DNA of 34,033 bases from an uncultured Curvibacter sp. (GTDB lineage: Bacteria > Pseudomonadota > Gammaproteobacteria > Burkholderiales > Burkholderiaceae_C), in contig CAIUTG010000046.1 of assembly GCA_903902035.1 (NCBI GenBank), positions 1-34,033 on the forward strand. The letters run 5' to 3'. The notes beneath the pieces are model-generated. The model did not search any database and was not told the DNA's origin. It saw only the letters and a program-made list of their open reading frames with translations. Positions 1 through 10,028 of the stretch are shown here, in pieces. Within the stretch, counting starts at the first letter, position 1; each line of letters begins with the position of its first letter. The position numbers and the translations under genes are program-made.

Positions 1-1778
1 CGCGAGAAGAACACCGCCGAGAACATCGAGGTCAAAATGCCGATGCAATGCACCACCGCAAAGCCCCGCACCGAACCGGAACCGAAGGCGAGCAAGGCCA
101 CGCCCGCAATCAGGGTGGTGATGTTGGAGTCCAGAATGGTGGCCCATGCGCGGTCATAGCCCGCGTAGATGGCGGTTTGCGGGGCGGCCCCATTGCGCAG
201 CTCTTCACGCACACGCTCATTGATCAACACATTGGAGTCGATCGCCATGCCCAAAGCCAAGGCCATGGCCGCAATACCGGGCAGGGTCAGCGTGGCTTGG
301 AGCATCGACAACACCGCCACCAAAAGCAGCAGGTTGACCCCCAAGGACAGGCTGGAAATGATCCCAAACACCAGGTAGTACAGGCACATGAAGACCACAA
401 TCACCATGAAGCCCCAGCTGACGCTGTGAAAGCCTTTGGCAATGTTTTCTGCGCCCAGGGTGGGGCCGATGGTCAGCTCTTCAATGATTTCCATGGGCGC
501 GGCCAAGGAGCCCGAGCGCAGCAAGAGCGACTCATCGGTGGCTTCCATGGCCGTCATGCGGCCGGAAATTTGCACCCGCCCACCGCCAATTTCGCTGCGA
601 ATCACCGGGGCGGTGACCACTTCGCCCTTGCCTTTTTCAAACAGGATGATGGCCATGCGTTTGCCAATGTTGTCGCGCGTGACATCACGGAAAATGCGCG
701 CGCCCTTGGCGTCCAAGGTCAAATTCACGGTGGGCTCTTGGGTTTGGCTTTCAAAGCCCGGCTGGGCATCGGTGAGGTTGTCGCCGGTCAGCAAGACCTG
801 TTTTTTGACGATCACCGGCAAGCCATTTTTATCGAGGAAACGCTCATCCCCAAACGGCACCGCGCCGTCACCGCGCTCCGCGCTTCGGGCCTCGGGGCTT
901 TCGTCCACCATGCGGATTTCAAGGGTGGCGGTGCGGCCCAAAATGTCTTTGGCCTTGGCCGTGTCTTGCACCCCCGGCAGTTGCACGACGATGCGGTCCA
1001 GGCCTTGTTGCTGGATCACGGGCTCGGCCACGCCCAGCTCGTTGATGCGGTTGTGCAGGGTGCTGATGTTTTGCTTCAAGGCCGCTTCTTGCTCTTTGCG
1101 CGCCGCTTGGGGCTTCAAAGTGGCAGCGAGTTTGAACTCAGCGCCTTCGGCCGTTTGCAGCACGGTCAGATCGGGGAAGGCATCGCTCACCGCATTTTTC
1201 ACCGCCTCGGCGGTTTGTGCGTCTCGGGCATTGATTTCAACCGTTTGGCCGTTGCGATTGATGCCGCTGTGGCGAATGCCTTTTTCACGCAGCAAGGTGC
1301 GGATGTCACCCGACAGGGATTCGGCCTTCTTGGTCAGCGCCGCCGCCATGTCCACTTGCATCAGGAAGTGCACGCCGCCGCGCAAATCCAGGCCCAGGTA
1401 CATGGGTGCCGCATGCAAAGCCGTCAACCAATTGGGCGTGCTGGACAAGAGGTTGAGCGCGACGATGTAGCTGGCATCGTCGGGGTTCGGCACCAAGGCA
1501 TGTTGCAAGGCATCTTTGGCCTTCAACTGCGCGTCGGTGGTCGCAAAACGCGCCTTGATAGAACCGCCATCAAAGCTCAGCGACTCTGGTTGCAAGCCCG
1601 CACTGTTCAGGGTGTCTTCCACCCGTTGCAAGGTGCTGGTGTCGAGCTTCAGCGTGGCCTTGCCCGAAGACACTTGGACGGCAGGCGACTCACCAAAGAA
1701 ATTGGGCAGCGTGTAGATCACGCCCACCAGCAGCACGATCAGGATGACCGCGTACTTCCAGACCGGGTAACGATTCAT
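1..1778 (-). CDS. secD: Protein translocase subunit SecD (partial, C-terminus beyond window start)
   Basis: Minus-strand translation from ATG at 1778: MNRYPVWKYAVILIVLLVGVIYTLPNFFGESPAVQV...MYLGLDLRGGVHFLMQVDM..., typical SecD N-terminus and P1 domain; directly downstream of yajC. Absent from the ORF track because it runs off the edge. Confidence 0.95.
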   Translation of the reverse strand, partial: MNRYPVWKYAVILIVLLVGVIYTLPNFFGESPAVQVSSGKATLKLDTSTLQRVEDTLNSAGLQPESLSFDGGSIKARFATTDAQLKAKDALQHALVPNPDDASYIVALNLLSSTPNWLTALHAAPMYLGLDLRGGVHFLMQVDMAAALTKKAESLSGDIRTLLREKGIRHSGINRNGQTVEINARDAQTAEAVKNAVSDAFPDLTVLQTAEGAEFKLAATLKPQAARKEQEAALKQNISTLHNRINELGVAEPVIQQQGLDRIVVQLPGVQDTAKAKDILGRTATLEIRMVDESPEARSAERGDGAVPFGDERFLDKNGLPVIVKKQVLLTGDNLTDAQPGFESQTQEPTVNLTLDAKGARIFRDVTRDNIGKRMAIILFEKGKGEVVTAPVIRSEIGGGRVQISGRMTAMEATDESLLLRSGSLAAPMEIIEELTIGPTLGAENIAKGFHSVSWGFMVIVVFMCLYYLVFGIISSLSLGVNLLLLVAVLSMLQATLTLPGIAAMALALGMAIDSNVLINERVREELRNGAAPQTAIYAGYDRAWATILDSNITTLIAGVALLAFGSGSVRGFAVVHCIGILTSMFSAVFFS

Positions 1779-1798
1779 AAACAGACAGGCTCAGACAA

Positions 1799-2131
1799 TT
1801 ATTTGGCCACCGTGCCCTTGGGCAGGACTTGCACCACGGCGCCGCGTTGCACTTGAACTTCAACACCCGGCGCGATTTCCAGGCCGATCATGGAGTCGCC
1901 CAACTTGTTGATTTTGCCCAGCATGCCACCCGTGGTGACCACCTCATCGCCCTTGGCCAGGGCTTCGAGCATGGCCTTGGTTTCTTTTTGGCGCTTCATC
2001 TGAGGACGAATCATGATGAAGTAAAGCACCACGAACATCAGCAGCAAGGGGGCCATGCTGGTGATGGTGGACATCATGTCACCGCCGGCAGCAGCAGGGG
2101 CGGTTTGGGCATAAGCAGAAGAAATGAACAC
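1799..2131 (-). CDS. yajC: Preprotein translocase subunit YajC
   Basis: 110 aa; MFISSAYAQTAPAAAGGDMMSTITSMAPLLLMFVVLYFIMIRPQMKRQKE, single TM plus the RPQ.KR..E motif; adjacent to secD. Confidence 0.96.
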   Translation of the reverse strand: MFISSAYAQTAPAAAGGDMMSTITSMAPLLLMFVVLYFIMIRPQMKRQKETKAMLEALAKGDEVVTTGGMLGKINKLGDSMIGLEIAPGVEVQVQRGAVVQVLPKGTVAK

Positions 2132-2212
2132 AAAGGTCTCCCGATTGAATCAACCGACCATTGTATGCGTGCCCAACGCCAGCCGGAACCTGGCCGCTGC
2201 GCTCGGCCGGGC

Positions 2213-5200
2213 TCAGGCCTGAGCCCGCCAAAGCGACATCAAGTGGTCCCACTGGGTCTGCACCGCGGCCAAGTTGCGGGCTTTGACGTGGCCAAACCCC
2301 CTGATCTGATCCGGCAAACGCGCGATTTCGACGGCCAAAGCATGGTTTTCCAGACGCAAACCTTGGCACAGCTCCTGAATGCAGGCCCGGTATTGCGCCA
2401 CCAAGGCCCGCTCGGTTTGCCGTTCGGGACTGCGCCCGAACGGGTCCCAAGACGTGCCACGCAAAGCCTTGAGCCGAGCCAGCCAGCGAAACCCGGTCAG
2501 GGTGGCTGGCCCAAAAGCGCGCTTAACCGCCTGGCCTTTTTCATTTTTCCTCGCCAGCCAGGGGGGCGCCAGGTGGTAATTCAAGGTAAAGGGGCCGTCA
2601 AATTGGGCTTTGAGTTTGTCCAAGAACGCCGGATCGCTTTGCAGCCGCGCGACCTCGTATTCATCTTTGTAGGCCATCAGCTTGAAGAGATTGCGGGCCA
2701 CCGCCTCGGTCAACACCGATCGCACCAGGGGCATTTCAGCGGCCCGCACCTGCTCGACCAAGTGTTGGTAAGACTGGGCATAGGCGGCATTTTGATAATC
2801 GGTCAAATAATCCACCCGGCGCGCCACCAGGGCGGGAATGCTTTCAGTGCGGGTCGACGTCGGCGCGCGCATGAAATGCAAAACCTGGGTGGTTGACAAG
2901 GCGGACTGGAGCGCTTCGGGTTTTTCGGCAGCCAGCCGCCCCCACTCAAACGCCCTGAGGTTTTGCGCCACGGCCACCTGGTTGAGTTCAATCGCGCGTC
3001 GCAGGGCCGACAAACCCAATGGAATCCAGCCTTTTTGCCAGGCAAAGCCCAACACCACAGGGTTCACATAAATGCTGTCGCCCATCAGTTCTGTGGCGAT
3101 GCGTTCGGCATCCAGGCGCGCCACCCCATGCGTCCCAACGGCTTCCTCGATTTCCACCCCACAGCGCTGGGAGGGGTCCAGCCAGTCGGCGTTTTTGACA
3201 AAGGCGGCGGTGGGCGTGCTGTGCGTATTCAAGGCCACCCGGGTGCGCCCGGCTCGCAGGCGTAGCCAGGTTTCGGGGCTGGCCGTGACAATCGGGTCAC
3301 AGCCCAACACCACATCGGCGGCCGCGGTGGCGACCTGGGTGGTACGGATGGTGGCCTGGTCACGCGCCAACAACACATGGCTCCAGGTGGCCCCGCCTTT
3401 TTGCGCCAATCCCGCCGCGTCTTGGGTGACCACGCCCTTGCCCTCCAAGTGCGCGGCCATGCCCAACAATTGGCCGATGGTGATGACCCCGGTGCCGCCC
3501 ACACCGGCCACCACAATGCCCCACACCCCATCGAACTCGTCCAGGGCGGTTTGCAAGCGAGCAATGTCGGGTTCGGGCAAGGCGGTCTGCAAGGGCGAAG
3601 GCTGCTGGCTCGGGTCCTCTTTCTGACTGTTGGTTTTGGTCTTGGCTTGCTGCTTCAGCGTCCCGCCTTCGACCGTGACCATGCTGGGGCAAAAGCCTTG
3701 CAAACAGGAATAGTCTTTGTTGCAACTGCTCTGGTTGATGGTGCGCTTGCGACCCCACTCGGTCTCCAGCGGCTCCACGCTGAGGCAGTTGGACTGCACC
3801 CCGCAGTCGCCACAGCCCTCACACACCCACTCGTTGATGACCACCCATTTGGCCGGATCAGCCAGGGTGCCCCGCTTGCGGCGACGGCGCTTTTCGGTGG
3901 CGCAGGTCTGGTCGTAGATGATGACGGTGGTGCCCTTGATCTCGCGGAACTCGCGCTGCACCGCGCCCAGGGTGTCGCGGTGCTGGATCGAGATGCCCAG
4001 GGGCAGGCCCTGCGGGTCTTTTTGCAGGGCGGCGTATTTCTCGGGTTCGTCGGTGACGATGGTGATTTTTTGCGCCCCCTCGGCGCGCAGGCTCTGGGCG
4101 ATCTGCAACACCGAATGACCCTCAGGGCGCTCGCCCACCGGCTGACCACCGGTCATGGCCACCGCATCGTTGTACAGAATTTTGTAGGTGATGTTGACCC
4201 CCGCCGCGATGCTCTGACGCACCGCCAGCAGGCCGCTGTGGAAGTAAGTGCCGTCGCCCAGGTTGGCGAAAACATGGGGCTCGGTGCTGAAAGGCTGCTG
4301 ACCGATCCAGGGCACGCCCTCGCCCCCCATCTGTGTGAAACCCACCGTGCTGCGGTCCATCCAGGTGGCCATGAAGTGGCAGCCAATGCCCGCCATGGCG
4401 CGCGAGCCCTCGGGCACCACGGTGCTGGTGTTGTGCGGGCAGCCCGGGCAGAACCAGGGTGGGCGGTCCATGCCCTGCTGCACCGCCTGGGCCAGCGTTT
4501 GCAGCCCCGCTTCCTTGGCGTCGAGCAAGGCGATGTGGGCGCTGATTCGGGCATGCAGTTCAGCCCCGGCGTGTTGCAAAAGGCCCAAATGCCGCAATCG
4601 CTGAACAATCGCACGCGCAATCAGGGCGGGGGATAAATCGGCGTTGGCCCGCAACAACACTTCAGCGCTGGGATCGGCGTGCGACCACTCGCCCCCCGCA
4701 AACCCCGATGAATCATGGCGGTACTTGCCCACCACATTGGGCCGCAAGGCGTCGGGGTAGTGGTACAGCTCTTCTTTGAGCTGGTATTCGATGACCTGGC
4801 GTTTTTCCTCCACCACCAGGACCTCTCGCAAACCACCAGCAAATTCGCGCGTGGTTTGCGCTTCCAAGGGCCACACCACGCCCACTTTGTGCAATCGAAT
4901 GCCCAGGCGTTGACAGGTCGCATCATCCAAGCCCAGGTCCAACAAGGCCTGGCGTGTGTCGTTCCAGGCCTTGCCACTGGCCATGATGCCGAACTGGTCC
5001 TGCGGCGTGCTCACGGTTGTGTGGTTGAGCCGGTTCGCACGGATGTAAGCCAAGGCGGCATACCATTTGGTGCGAAAGAGCCGCTGCTCTTGCTCCAGCG
5101 CGGTGTCGGGCCAACGGATGTGCACGCCGTCTGCGGGCATTTCAAAATCGGTGGGCCAAAGGATTTTCACCCGATCGGTGTCCAGCTCGACGGTGGCGCT

Positions 5201-5860
5201 GGATTCGACGATTTCTTGGATGGTCTTCATGCTGGCCCAAACGCCCGAATACCGGCTCATGGCAATCGCGTGAAGGCCCATGTCCAAAATTTCCTGCACC
5301 GAGGCCGGGAAGAAAACCGGCAAGCCACAGGCCTTGAAAATATGGTCGCTTTGGTGGGCGACGGTCGAACTCTTGGCCACATGGTCGTCGCCAGCCACCG
5401 CCAACACCCCGCCCCAGGGCGTGGTGCCGGCCATGTTCGCGTGCTTGAACACATCGGCACAGCGGTCAACCCCAGGGCCTTTGCCATACCAGATGCCAAA
5501 CACCCCATCAAAGCGCTGGGTGCCAGCGGGTGCAAATCCCAGTTGTTGGGTGCCCCACAAAGCCGTGGCGGCCAACTCCTCATTCACGCCCGGCTGGAAA
5601 ACAATGTTTTGCGCTTGCAAATGAGGCGCCGCTTTCCACAAAGCCAGGTCATAAGACCCCAAAGGCGAGCCCCGGTAACCACTGATGAAACCCGCCGTGT
5701 TTTTGCCTTGTTGCGCATCGCGCAGGCGCTGCAGCAAGGGCAATTTGACCAGGGCCTGGACACCGCTCATGAACGCCCGGCCTTGCGTCAAGGTGTATTT
5801 GTCGTCCAAGCTGACTTGGGCCAAGGCTTGGGCCAGCGCTTCACTGAAAGGGGCATTCAT
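2213..5860 (-). CDS. Indolepyruvate ferredoxin oxidoreductase family protein (fused alpha/beta type)
   Basis: 1215 aa; TPP-enzyme-like N-terminal half, Cys cluster WVCEGCGDCGVQSNCLSV...CNKDYSCLQGFCPS, and C-terminal GVGGTGVITIGQLLGMAAHLEGKGV..QDAAGLAQKGG typical of the beta/gamma oxidoreductase domain. Confidence 0.93.
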   Translation of the reverse strand: MNAPFSEALAQALAQVSLDDKYTLTQGRAFMSGVQALVKLPLLQRLRDAQQGKNTAGFISGYRGSPLGSYDLALWKAAPHLQAQNIVFQPGVNEELAATALWGTQQLGFAPAGTQRFDGVFGIWYGKGPGVDRCADVFKHANMAGTTPWGGVLAVAGDDHVAKSSTVAHQSDHIFKACGLPVFFPASVQEILDMGLHAIAMSRYSGVWASMKTIQEIVESSATVELDTDRVKILWPTDFEMPADGVHIRWPDTALEQEQRLFRTKWYAALAYIRANRLNHTTVSTPQDQFGIMASGKAWNDTRQALLDLGLDDATCQRLGIRLHKVGVVWPLEAQTTREFAGGLREVLVVEEKRQVIEYQLKEELYHYPDALRPNVVGKYRHDSSGFAGGEWSHADPSAEVLLRANADLSPALIARAIVQRLRHLGLLQHAGAELHARISAHIALLDAKEAGLQTLAQAVQQGMDRPPWFCPGCPHNTSTVVPEGSRAMAGIGCHFMATWMDRSTVGFTQMGGEGVPWIGQQPFSTEPHVFANLGDGTYFHSGLLAVRQSIAAGVNITYKILYNDAVAMTGGQPVGERPEGHSVLQIAQSLRAEGAQKITIVTDEPEKYAALQKDPQGLPLGISIQHRDTLGAVQREFREIKGTTVIIYDQTCATEKRRRRKRGTLADPAKWVVINEWVCEGCGDCGVQSNCLSVEPLETEWGRKRTINQSSCNKDYSCLQGFCPSMVTVEGGTLKQQAKTKTNSQKEDPSQQPSPLQTALPEPDIARLQTALDEFDGVWGIVVAGVGGTGVITIGQLLGMAAHLEGKGVVTQDAAGLAQKGGATWSHVLLARDQATIRTTQVATAAADVVLGCDPIVTASPETWLRLRAGRTRVALNTHSTPTAAFVKNADWLDPSQRCGVEIEEAVGTHGVARLDAERIATELMGDSIYVNPVVLGFAWQKGWIPLGLSALRRAIELNQVAVAQNLRAFEWGRLAAEKPEALQSALSTTQVLHFMRAPTSTRTESIPALVARRVDYLTDYQNAAYAQSYQHLVEQVRAAEMPLVRSVLTEAVARNLFKLMAYKDEYEVARLQSDPAFLDKLKAQFDGPFTLNYHLAPPWLARKNEKGQAVKRAFGPATLTGFRWLARLKALRGTSWDPFGRSPERQTERALVAQYRACIQELCQGLRLENHALAVEIARLPDQIRGFGHVKARNLAAVQTQWDHLMSLWRAQA

Positions 5861-5969
5861 GAGGGCATCTCCAATCTGACTGGATTTGAGTTTATGCCTA
5901 CCCGGCAGTCCTGCAAAGCCCTGCGGGCAAAAGCCCGACTAAAAGACCAACCGCCAGCGGGGCCGGCCT

Positions 5970-7169
5970 TCAGCGAGTCTCACGCGGCCAAAGCACCCAC
6001 AGGGACAAGGTTTGCTTCAACCGCCCGGCCAGCTCGCCCGCAGCATCGCCCGAACCTGCGAAGTAGTCTGCCCGCACGGCCCCCTGAATGGCGCTGCCCG
6101 TGTCTTGGGCAAACACCATTTTTTGCAACTGGGCGGTGGGGCCGAGACTGACCAACCAGGCCGGCGTGCCATACGGAATGCTGCGCGGGTCCACCGCAAT
6201 CGAGCGCCCCGCCGTCAAGGCCAGCCCCTGAGCCCCCACGGGACCCAAATCCGAGGCCTGGCCGGTCAGCTTTTGTTCTTTGAAAAACACATAGCGCGGG
6301 TTTTTCCACATCAACTCCTGGCTGCGTTGCGGGTTTTGCAACAACCACTGCCGGATGCCGGGCCAGCTCGCATCCTGTGTCAGGCCCTGGTCCAGCAACC
6401 AACGGCCAATGCTTTGGTAGGCTTGGCCATTGGTGCCAGCAAAAGCTAGGCGAACCCGATGGCTGCTCCCATCGGGTTCGGTCAATTGCAACTGACCCGA
6501 GCCTTGGATGTGCAACACCATGGCCGCCACGGGGTCGGACAAATAGGCAATTTCACGACCGCGCAACGCGGTCCGGGCTTCGGCCAGGGTGTCGATCTGC
6601 TGGCGCGTGAACCAGGGATTGCGCGCATTCAAGCCGGCCGGCGGCTGGTACAAAGGCACCGAAAAGCCCCCGCCCGCTTGCCGCCGCGCTTGCAGCACGG
6701 GCTCGTAATAAGCCGTCAACAAACCCTGACTTTGGCCTGCCAAGGACTCCACCCGGTACGGTTGAAAGTGCGCCAACACCCAGCGCATGCGGGCCTGAGC
6801 CGAAGCCGCCGTCAAGCCTTTTAACTCAGGGCACAAGGGCTTCATGGCGGCCGAAGGATGCTCGCAATTGCGCAACCAAACCGACCACACTTCCGCGTCC
6901 GTCATCTGCCAGACGGCGGGGCCTGAAAAGCCCGGCAGTTCTTGCCACCGCACGGCCACCCATCGGCTGTTGGCCTGTTGCCTGGGCGGGGGCAAGGGTT
7001 GCGCGTCCCAACCGGAGAGGTCCAGCCCCTCTGAGGTGCCCGTGGTGTTGCTTTGAGAGGTCACCGCACCCTGCCCCGCATCGGTCAAATGCGGGGTGGG
7101 GCCGCTGGAGCAAGCCACCAGCCAAACCGCGAGCACCCCGCCGCTAAGTCCCACCAGCGCCAAGCGCAT
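5970..7169 (-). CDS. mltA: Membrane-bound lytic murein transglycosylase A
   Basis: Start chosen at MRLALVGLSGGVLAVWLVACSSGPTP, which gives a lipoprotein signal with lipobox LVAC; MltA-like GLLTAYYEPVLQARR and C-terminal 3D domain (VFAQDTGSAIQGAVRADYFAGSGDAAGELAG). Confidence 0.93.
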   Translation of the reverse strand: MRLALVGLSGGVLAVWLVACSSGPTPHLTDAGQGAVTSQSNTTGTSEGLDLSGWDAQPLPPPRQQANSRWVAVRWQELPGFSGPAVWQMTDAEVWSVWLRNCEHPSAAMKPLCPELKGLTAASAQARMRWVLAHFQPYRVESLAGQSQGLLTAYYEPVLQARRQAGGGFSVPLYQPPAGLNARNPWFTRQQIDTLAEARTALRGREIAYLSDPVAAMVLHIQGSGQLQLTEPDGSSHRVRLAFAGTNGQAYQSIGRWLLDQGLTQDASWPGIRQWLLQNPQRSQELMWKNPRYVFFKEQKLTGQASDLGPVGAQGLALTAGRSIAVDPRSIPYGTPAWLVSLGPTAQLQKMVFAQDTGSAIQGAVRADYFAGSGDAAGELAGRLKQTLSLWVLWPRETR

Positions 7170-7221
7170 GGGGGCCAAGCTTTCTACAATGGCGCCAATC
7201 AATCGGAAGAGCAGGGTCATC

Positions 7222-7359
7222 ATGGGTTTTGGTTGGATTTTTCTGGAAGCCGGCATCGCTTTGGTGATTTTTCTTGCCATCATTTGGTGGACCATGTTTG
7301 CGGGCCGGTCCAGGGGGGAGTTGCCCCCCAGCACTTCGGAGCAAGACCTCAAACGCTGA
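7222..7359 (+). CDS. Small single-pass membrane protein, uncharacterised (45 aa)
   Basis: ATG at 7222 with upstream GCAGGG; MGFGWIFLEAGIALVIFLAIIWWTMFAGRSRGELPPSTSEQDLKR: clear TM helix and charged tail; sits in the gap divergent from mltA. Confidence 0.65.
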   Translation: MGFGWIFLEAGIALVIFLAIIWWTMFAGRSRGELPPSTSEQDLKR

Positions 7360-7981
7360 ATGAATCTTCGCGGATGAGGTTGACCAATTCCACCGCAGAC
7401 TTGACCGCCATTTTGTCAAACACCCGCGCCCGGTGCACTTCGACGGTGCGCACGCTGATGTTGAGCTGATCGGCAATCAGTTTATTGGGCAGGCCTTCAA
7501 TCACCAAGTCCAACACCGAACGTTCGCGCTCGGTCAGCTCGGCCAATTTGTTCGCCACCTCATTGCGGCGTCGCAATTGCGCCAGGGCCTCGTGCGATTG
7601 CCACAGCGCCTGCTCAACCCGATCCACCAGGGCATTGTCAGAGAATGGTTTTTCACAAAAATCAAAGGCCCCGCGCTTGACGGTGTCCACCGCCGTGGCG
7701 ACATCGGCATGGCCGGTCAGAAAAATGACCGGCATCCAGGCCAGGCAGCCGCGCTGGCGCAAACGGTCAAACAAGGCCAAGCCGCTCATGCCCGACATGC
7801 GCATGTCCAGCAGCAAACAGCAAGGCTGATCGGGCGAGTCCGGACACTGCTGCTCAAAGGCTTCCGCACTGTCAAAAACCTCGCTGAACAATCGGCGTGA
7901 ACGCAAAAGCCAAGACAAGCCTTCCCGCACATCGGCGTCGTCGTCGACCACATAAACGGTAGCGTCAAATGTCAGCTTCAT
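7349..7981 (-). CDS. FixJ/DctR-like response regulator (REC + LuxR-type HTH)
   Basis: YVVDDDADVREGLSWLL..., phosphoacceptor region LLLDMRMSGMSG, C-terminal LTERERSVLDLVIEGLPNKLIADQLNISVRTVEVHRARVFDKM. Confidence 0.9.
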   Translation of the reverse strand: MKLTFDATVYVVDDDADVREGLSWLLRSRRLFSEVFDSAEAFEQQCPDSPDQPCCLLLDMRMSGMSGLALFDRLRQRGCLAWMPVIFLTGHADVATAVDTVKRGAFDFCEKPFSDNALVDRVEQALWQSHEALAQLRRRNEVANKLAELTERERSVLDLVIEGLPNKLIADQLNISVRTVEVHRARVFDKMAVKSAVELVNLIREDSFSV

Positions 7982-8000
7982 AGAGAAAATCATGCCACAA

Positions 8001-10028
8001 CTAATTCGGCCCCAAAGGCAGGGTGAAAACAAACACTGCCCCCTGGGGTCGATTGGGCTCAAACTCCAACGCGCCACCGTGCTGCTCCGCAACGGTCCGG
8101 CACAAGCTCAAACCCAGGCCCATGCCCTCATTTTTGGTGGTGAAAAACGGGGTGAACAAATGCTCGGCCACCTCGGGCGGGATGCCCAGACCCCGGTCCA
8201 AAATTCGCCACTCCAACTGGGCCGTCCGCTGCGGGCCGTGATCAGAGTCCAACACGAGCCTGGCCCGGATTTCCAAGATTCGATCCGCCGCAGGCATGTC
8301 CTCCATGGCCTGCATGGCATTGCGCGTCAAGTTGAGCAACACTTGCTCGACCATGGTGCGGTCGCATTGCACCTGCGGAAGCTGGGGTGACACCTCGGTC
8401 ACCACCCGCACAGATGATTTGCGGGCCTGCAAATTCACCAAAGGCAAAATGGCCGACAACAACTCAACCGGACTCACGGACTCGCGCAATTGTTTGCGCC
8501 GGCGCACAAAGTCGTTCACGCTTTTGATGACGCGGCCCGCCCGCTCGGACTGCTCGGCAATCCGGCCCAAGGCCATTTGGAGGTCACTCACCACCCCGGC
8601 CGCATCCACCGTCAAGCCATTTTCCAAGAGGTTGAGCGAGCCATTGGCATAGCTGGAAATGGCGGCCAGCGGTTGGTTCAATTCATGGCTGAGCAAGGAG
8701 GCCATTTCGCCCACCGTGGCCAATCTGGCGGTGGCTTGCAAACGCTCCTGGGTGGCGCGCGACAACTCTTCGATGCGGCGTTTTTCGCTCAGGTCCAGGA
8801 CCGCACTCATCCAGCCGGTTTGAACCCCGGCGGCATTGATCAGCGGCGCCTCGACCACCAGAACTGGAAAGACTTCGCCGGATTTGCGCTTGAACAGGGC
8901 CTCAAAGCCCTCGCGTGCCGAACCCTGGGTGGCCACCCGTTGTTGCTGCACCTGGCGGTACTCAGCCACCCACTCATCCGGCCAATACGGCGGTGGATCC
9001 AATTGGGTTCTGAGCTCTTCGGCACTGAAGCCCACCATCTCGCAAAATGCCGGGTTCACATAGGTGATGTGGCCCTGCAAGCTGCGTGCACGCAAGCCCG
9101 TGACGAGGGAATCCTCCATGGCTTTGCGAAACGCCAAGGCCTCGGCCAGCTCCAACTCGGCACTGAGCCGGCGTCGGGTGTCGCGCACGAGCATGACCAA
9201 CACCACGACCAGCGCCAACGCCAAGACCGTGACCAAGGCCGTCAAAAAGTTGGGCACCAGGTCGGGCGTGCCCTGCCAGCTGTTCAAACGCAACACCATG
9301 GGGTTGCCGGGCAAGTCCAAGCGCTTTTGGGCACTGAACAAACGCACGCCACGATGTGCCGCAGATGAGGCGGCCAGGCGCGTGCCATCCAGCTCCGTCA
9401 ACGTCAACTCTTCGCTGCGCGCGAGTTGACGCGCCGCCAGGTCTGACAAGATGTCGGCCAAGCCGTAGCGTGCGACCAGGTAGCCACTGACATGGCCATG
9501 TTCTTTGAGCGGCCAACACATGGCCATCATTTCTGTGCCAAGACCGTCTTCCTGCGGCACGAAGTAAGAGGCCGAATACGCCGCCCCGCCCGATTGCCGA
9601 GCCAGTGCGCAAGCCTGCGTCATGTCTTTCAAGGCTTCGATTTGGTCCTCGTCGTCACCCAGGCTGCGCCGAAAAGGGGTGTCCATCTGGGCCTTGCGGC
9701 GCAGGGTTTCATCGCGCCATTCCAGGCGCAAAATTTCACGCTGCTGGGCCAACAGCACATCGGCCTCGTGCTGCCACTGGGCCACACTGGGGTGGCGTGC
9801 CATCAGAGCCTGCAAGGACCGCAGATCCCCGGTCAGGTGCTTGCGCAGGTCTTGGTCAGCCGCCTCGATTTGGGCATCCACCCGGCGCTGCATTTGATCG
9901 GACTCCAGGCGTCCCGCCAAATAAATCAGGGTGCCCAACAAAGTGACGACCAGCACCACCAAGACCACCACCAACACCCAGCGTTGCACACTGGGCGCGC
10001 GCCAATCAATTTTTTGCAGGCGTCTCAT
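8001..10028 (-). CDS. PAS-containing sensor histidine kinase, DctS-like
   Basis: Start MRRLQKIDWRAPSV at 10028 preceded by AGGA; two TM helices flanking a periplasmic domain, PAS domain, H-box LLSHELNQPLAAISSYANGSLNLL, HATPase motifs (GLGIPPEVAEHLFTPFFTTKNEGMGLGLSL). Confidence 0.9.
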   Translation of the reverse strand: MRRLQKIDWRAPSVQRWVLVVVLVVLVVTLLGTLIYLAGRLESDQMQRRVDAQIEAADQDLRKHLTGDLRSLQALMARHPSVAQWQHEADVLLAQQREILRLEWRDETLRRKAQMDTPFRRSLGDDEDQIEALKDMTQACALARQSGGAAYSASYFVPQEDGLGTEMMAMCWPLKEHGHVSGYLVARYGLADILSDLAARQLARSEELTLTELDGTRLAASSAAHRGVRLFSAQKRLDLPGNPMVLRLNSWQGTPDLVPNFLTALVTVLALALVVVLVMLVRDTRRRLSAELELAEALAFRKAMEDSLVTGLRARSLQGHITYVNPAFCEMVGFSAEELRTQLDPPPYWPDEWVAEYRQVQQQRVATQGSAREGFEALFKRKSGEVFPVLVVEAPLINAAGVQTGWMSAVLDLSEKRRIEELSRATQERLQATARLATVGEMASLLSHELNQPLAAISSYANGSLNLLENGLTVDAAGVVSDLQMALGRIAEQSERAGRVIKSVNDFVRRRKQLRESVSPVELLSAILPLVNLQARKSSVRVVTEVSPQLPQVQCDRTMVEQVLLNLTRNAMQAMEDMPAADRILEIRARLVLDSDHGPQRTAQLEWRILDRGLGIPPEVAEHLFTPFFTTKNEGMGLGLSLCRTVAEQHGGALEFEPNRPQGAVFVFTLPLGPN

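Noticed and set aside
48-1856. Long plus-strand ORF of 602 aa opposite secD
   Set aside because: Antisense shadow of secD in GC-rich DNA; composition (His/Gln/Gly/Arg-rich) is not protein-like, and the minus strand gives a clear SecD.
7170-7352. N-terminal extension of the mltA ORF
   Set aside because: Starting at 7169 yields a proper lipoprotein signal peptide; the extension overlaps the small divergent ORF.
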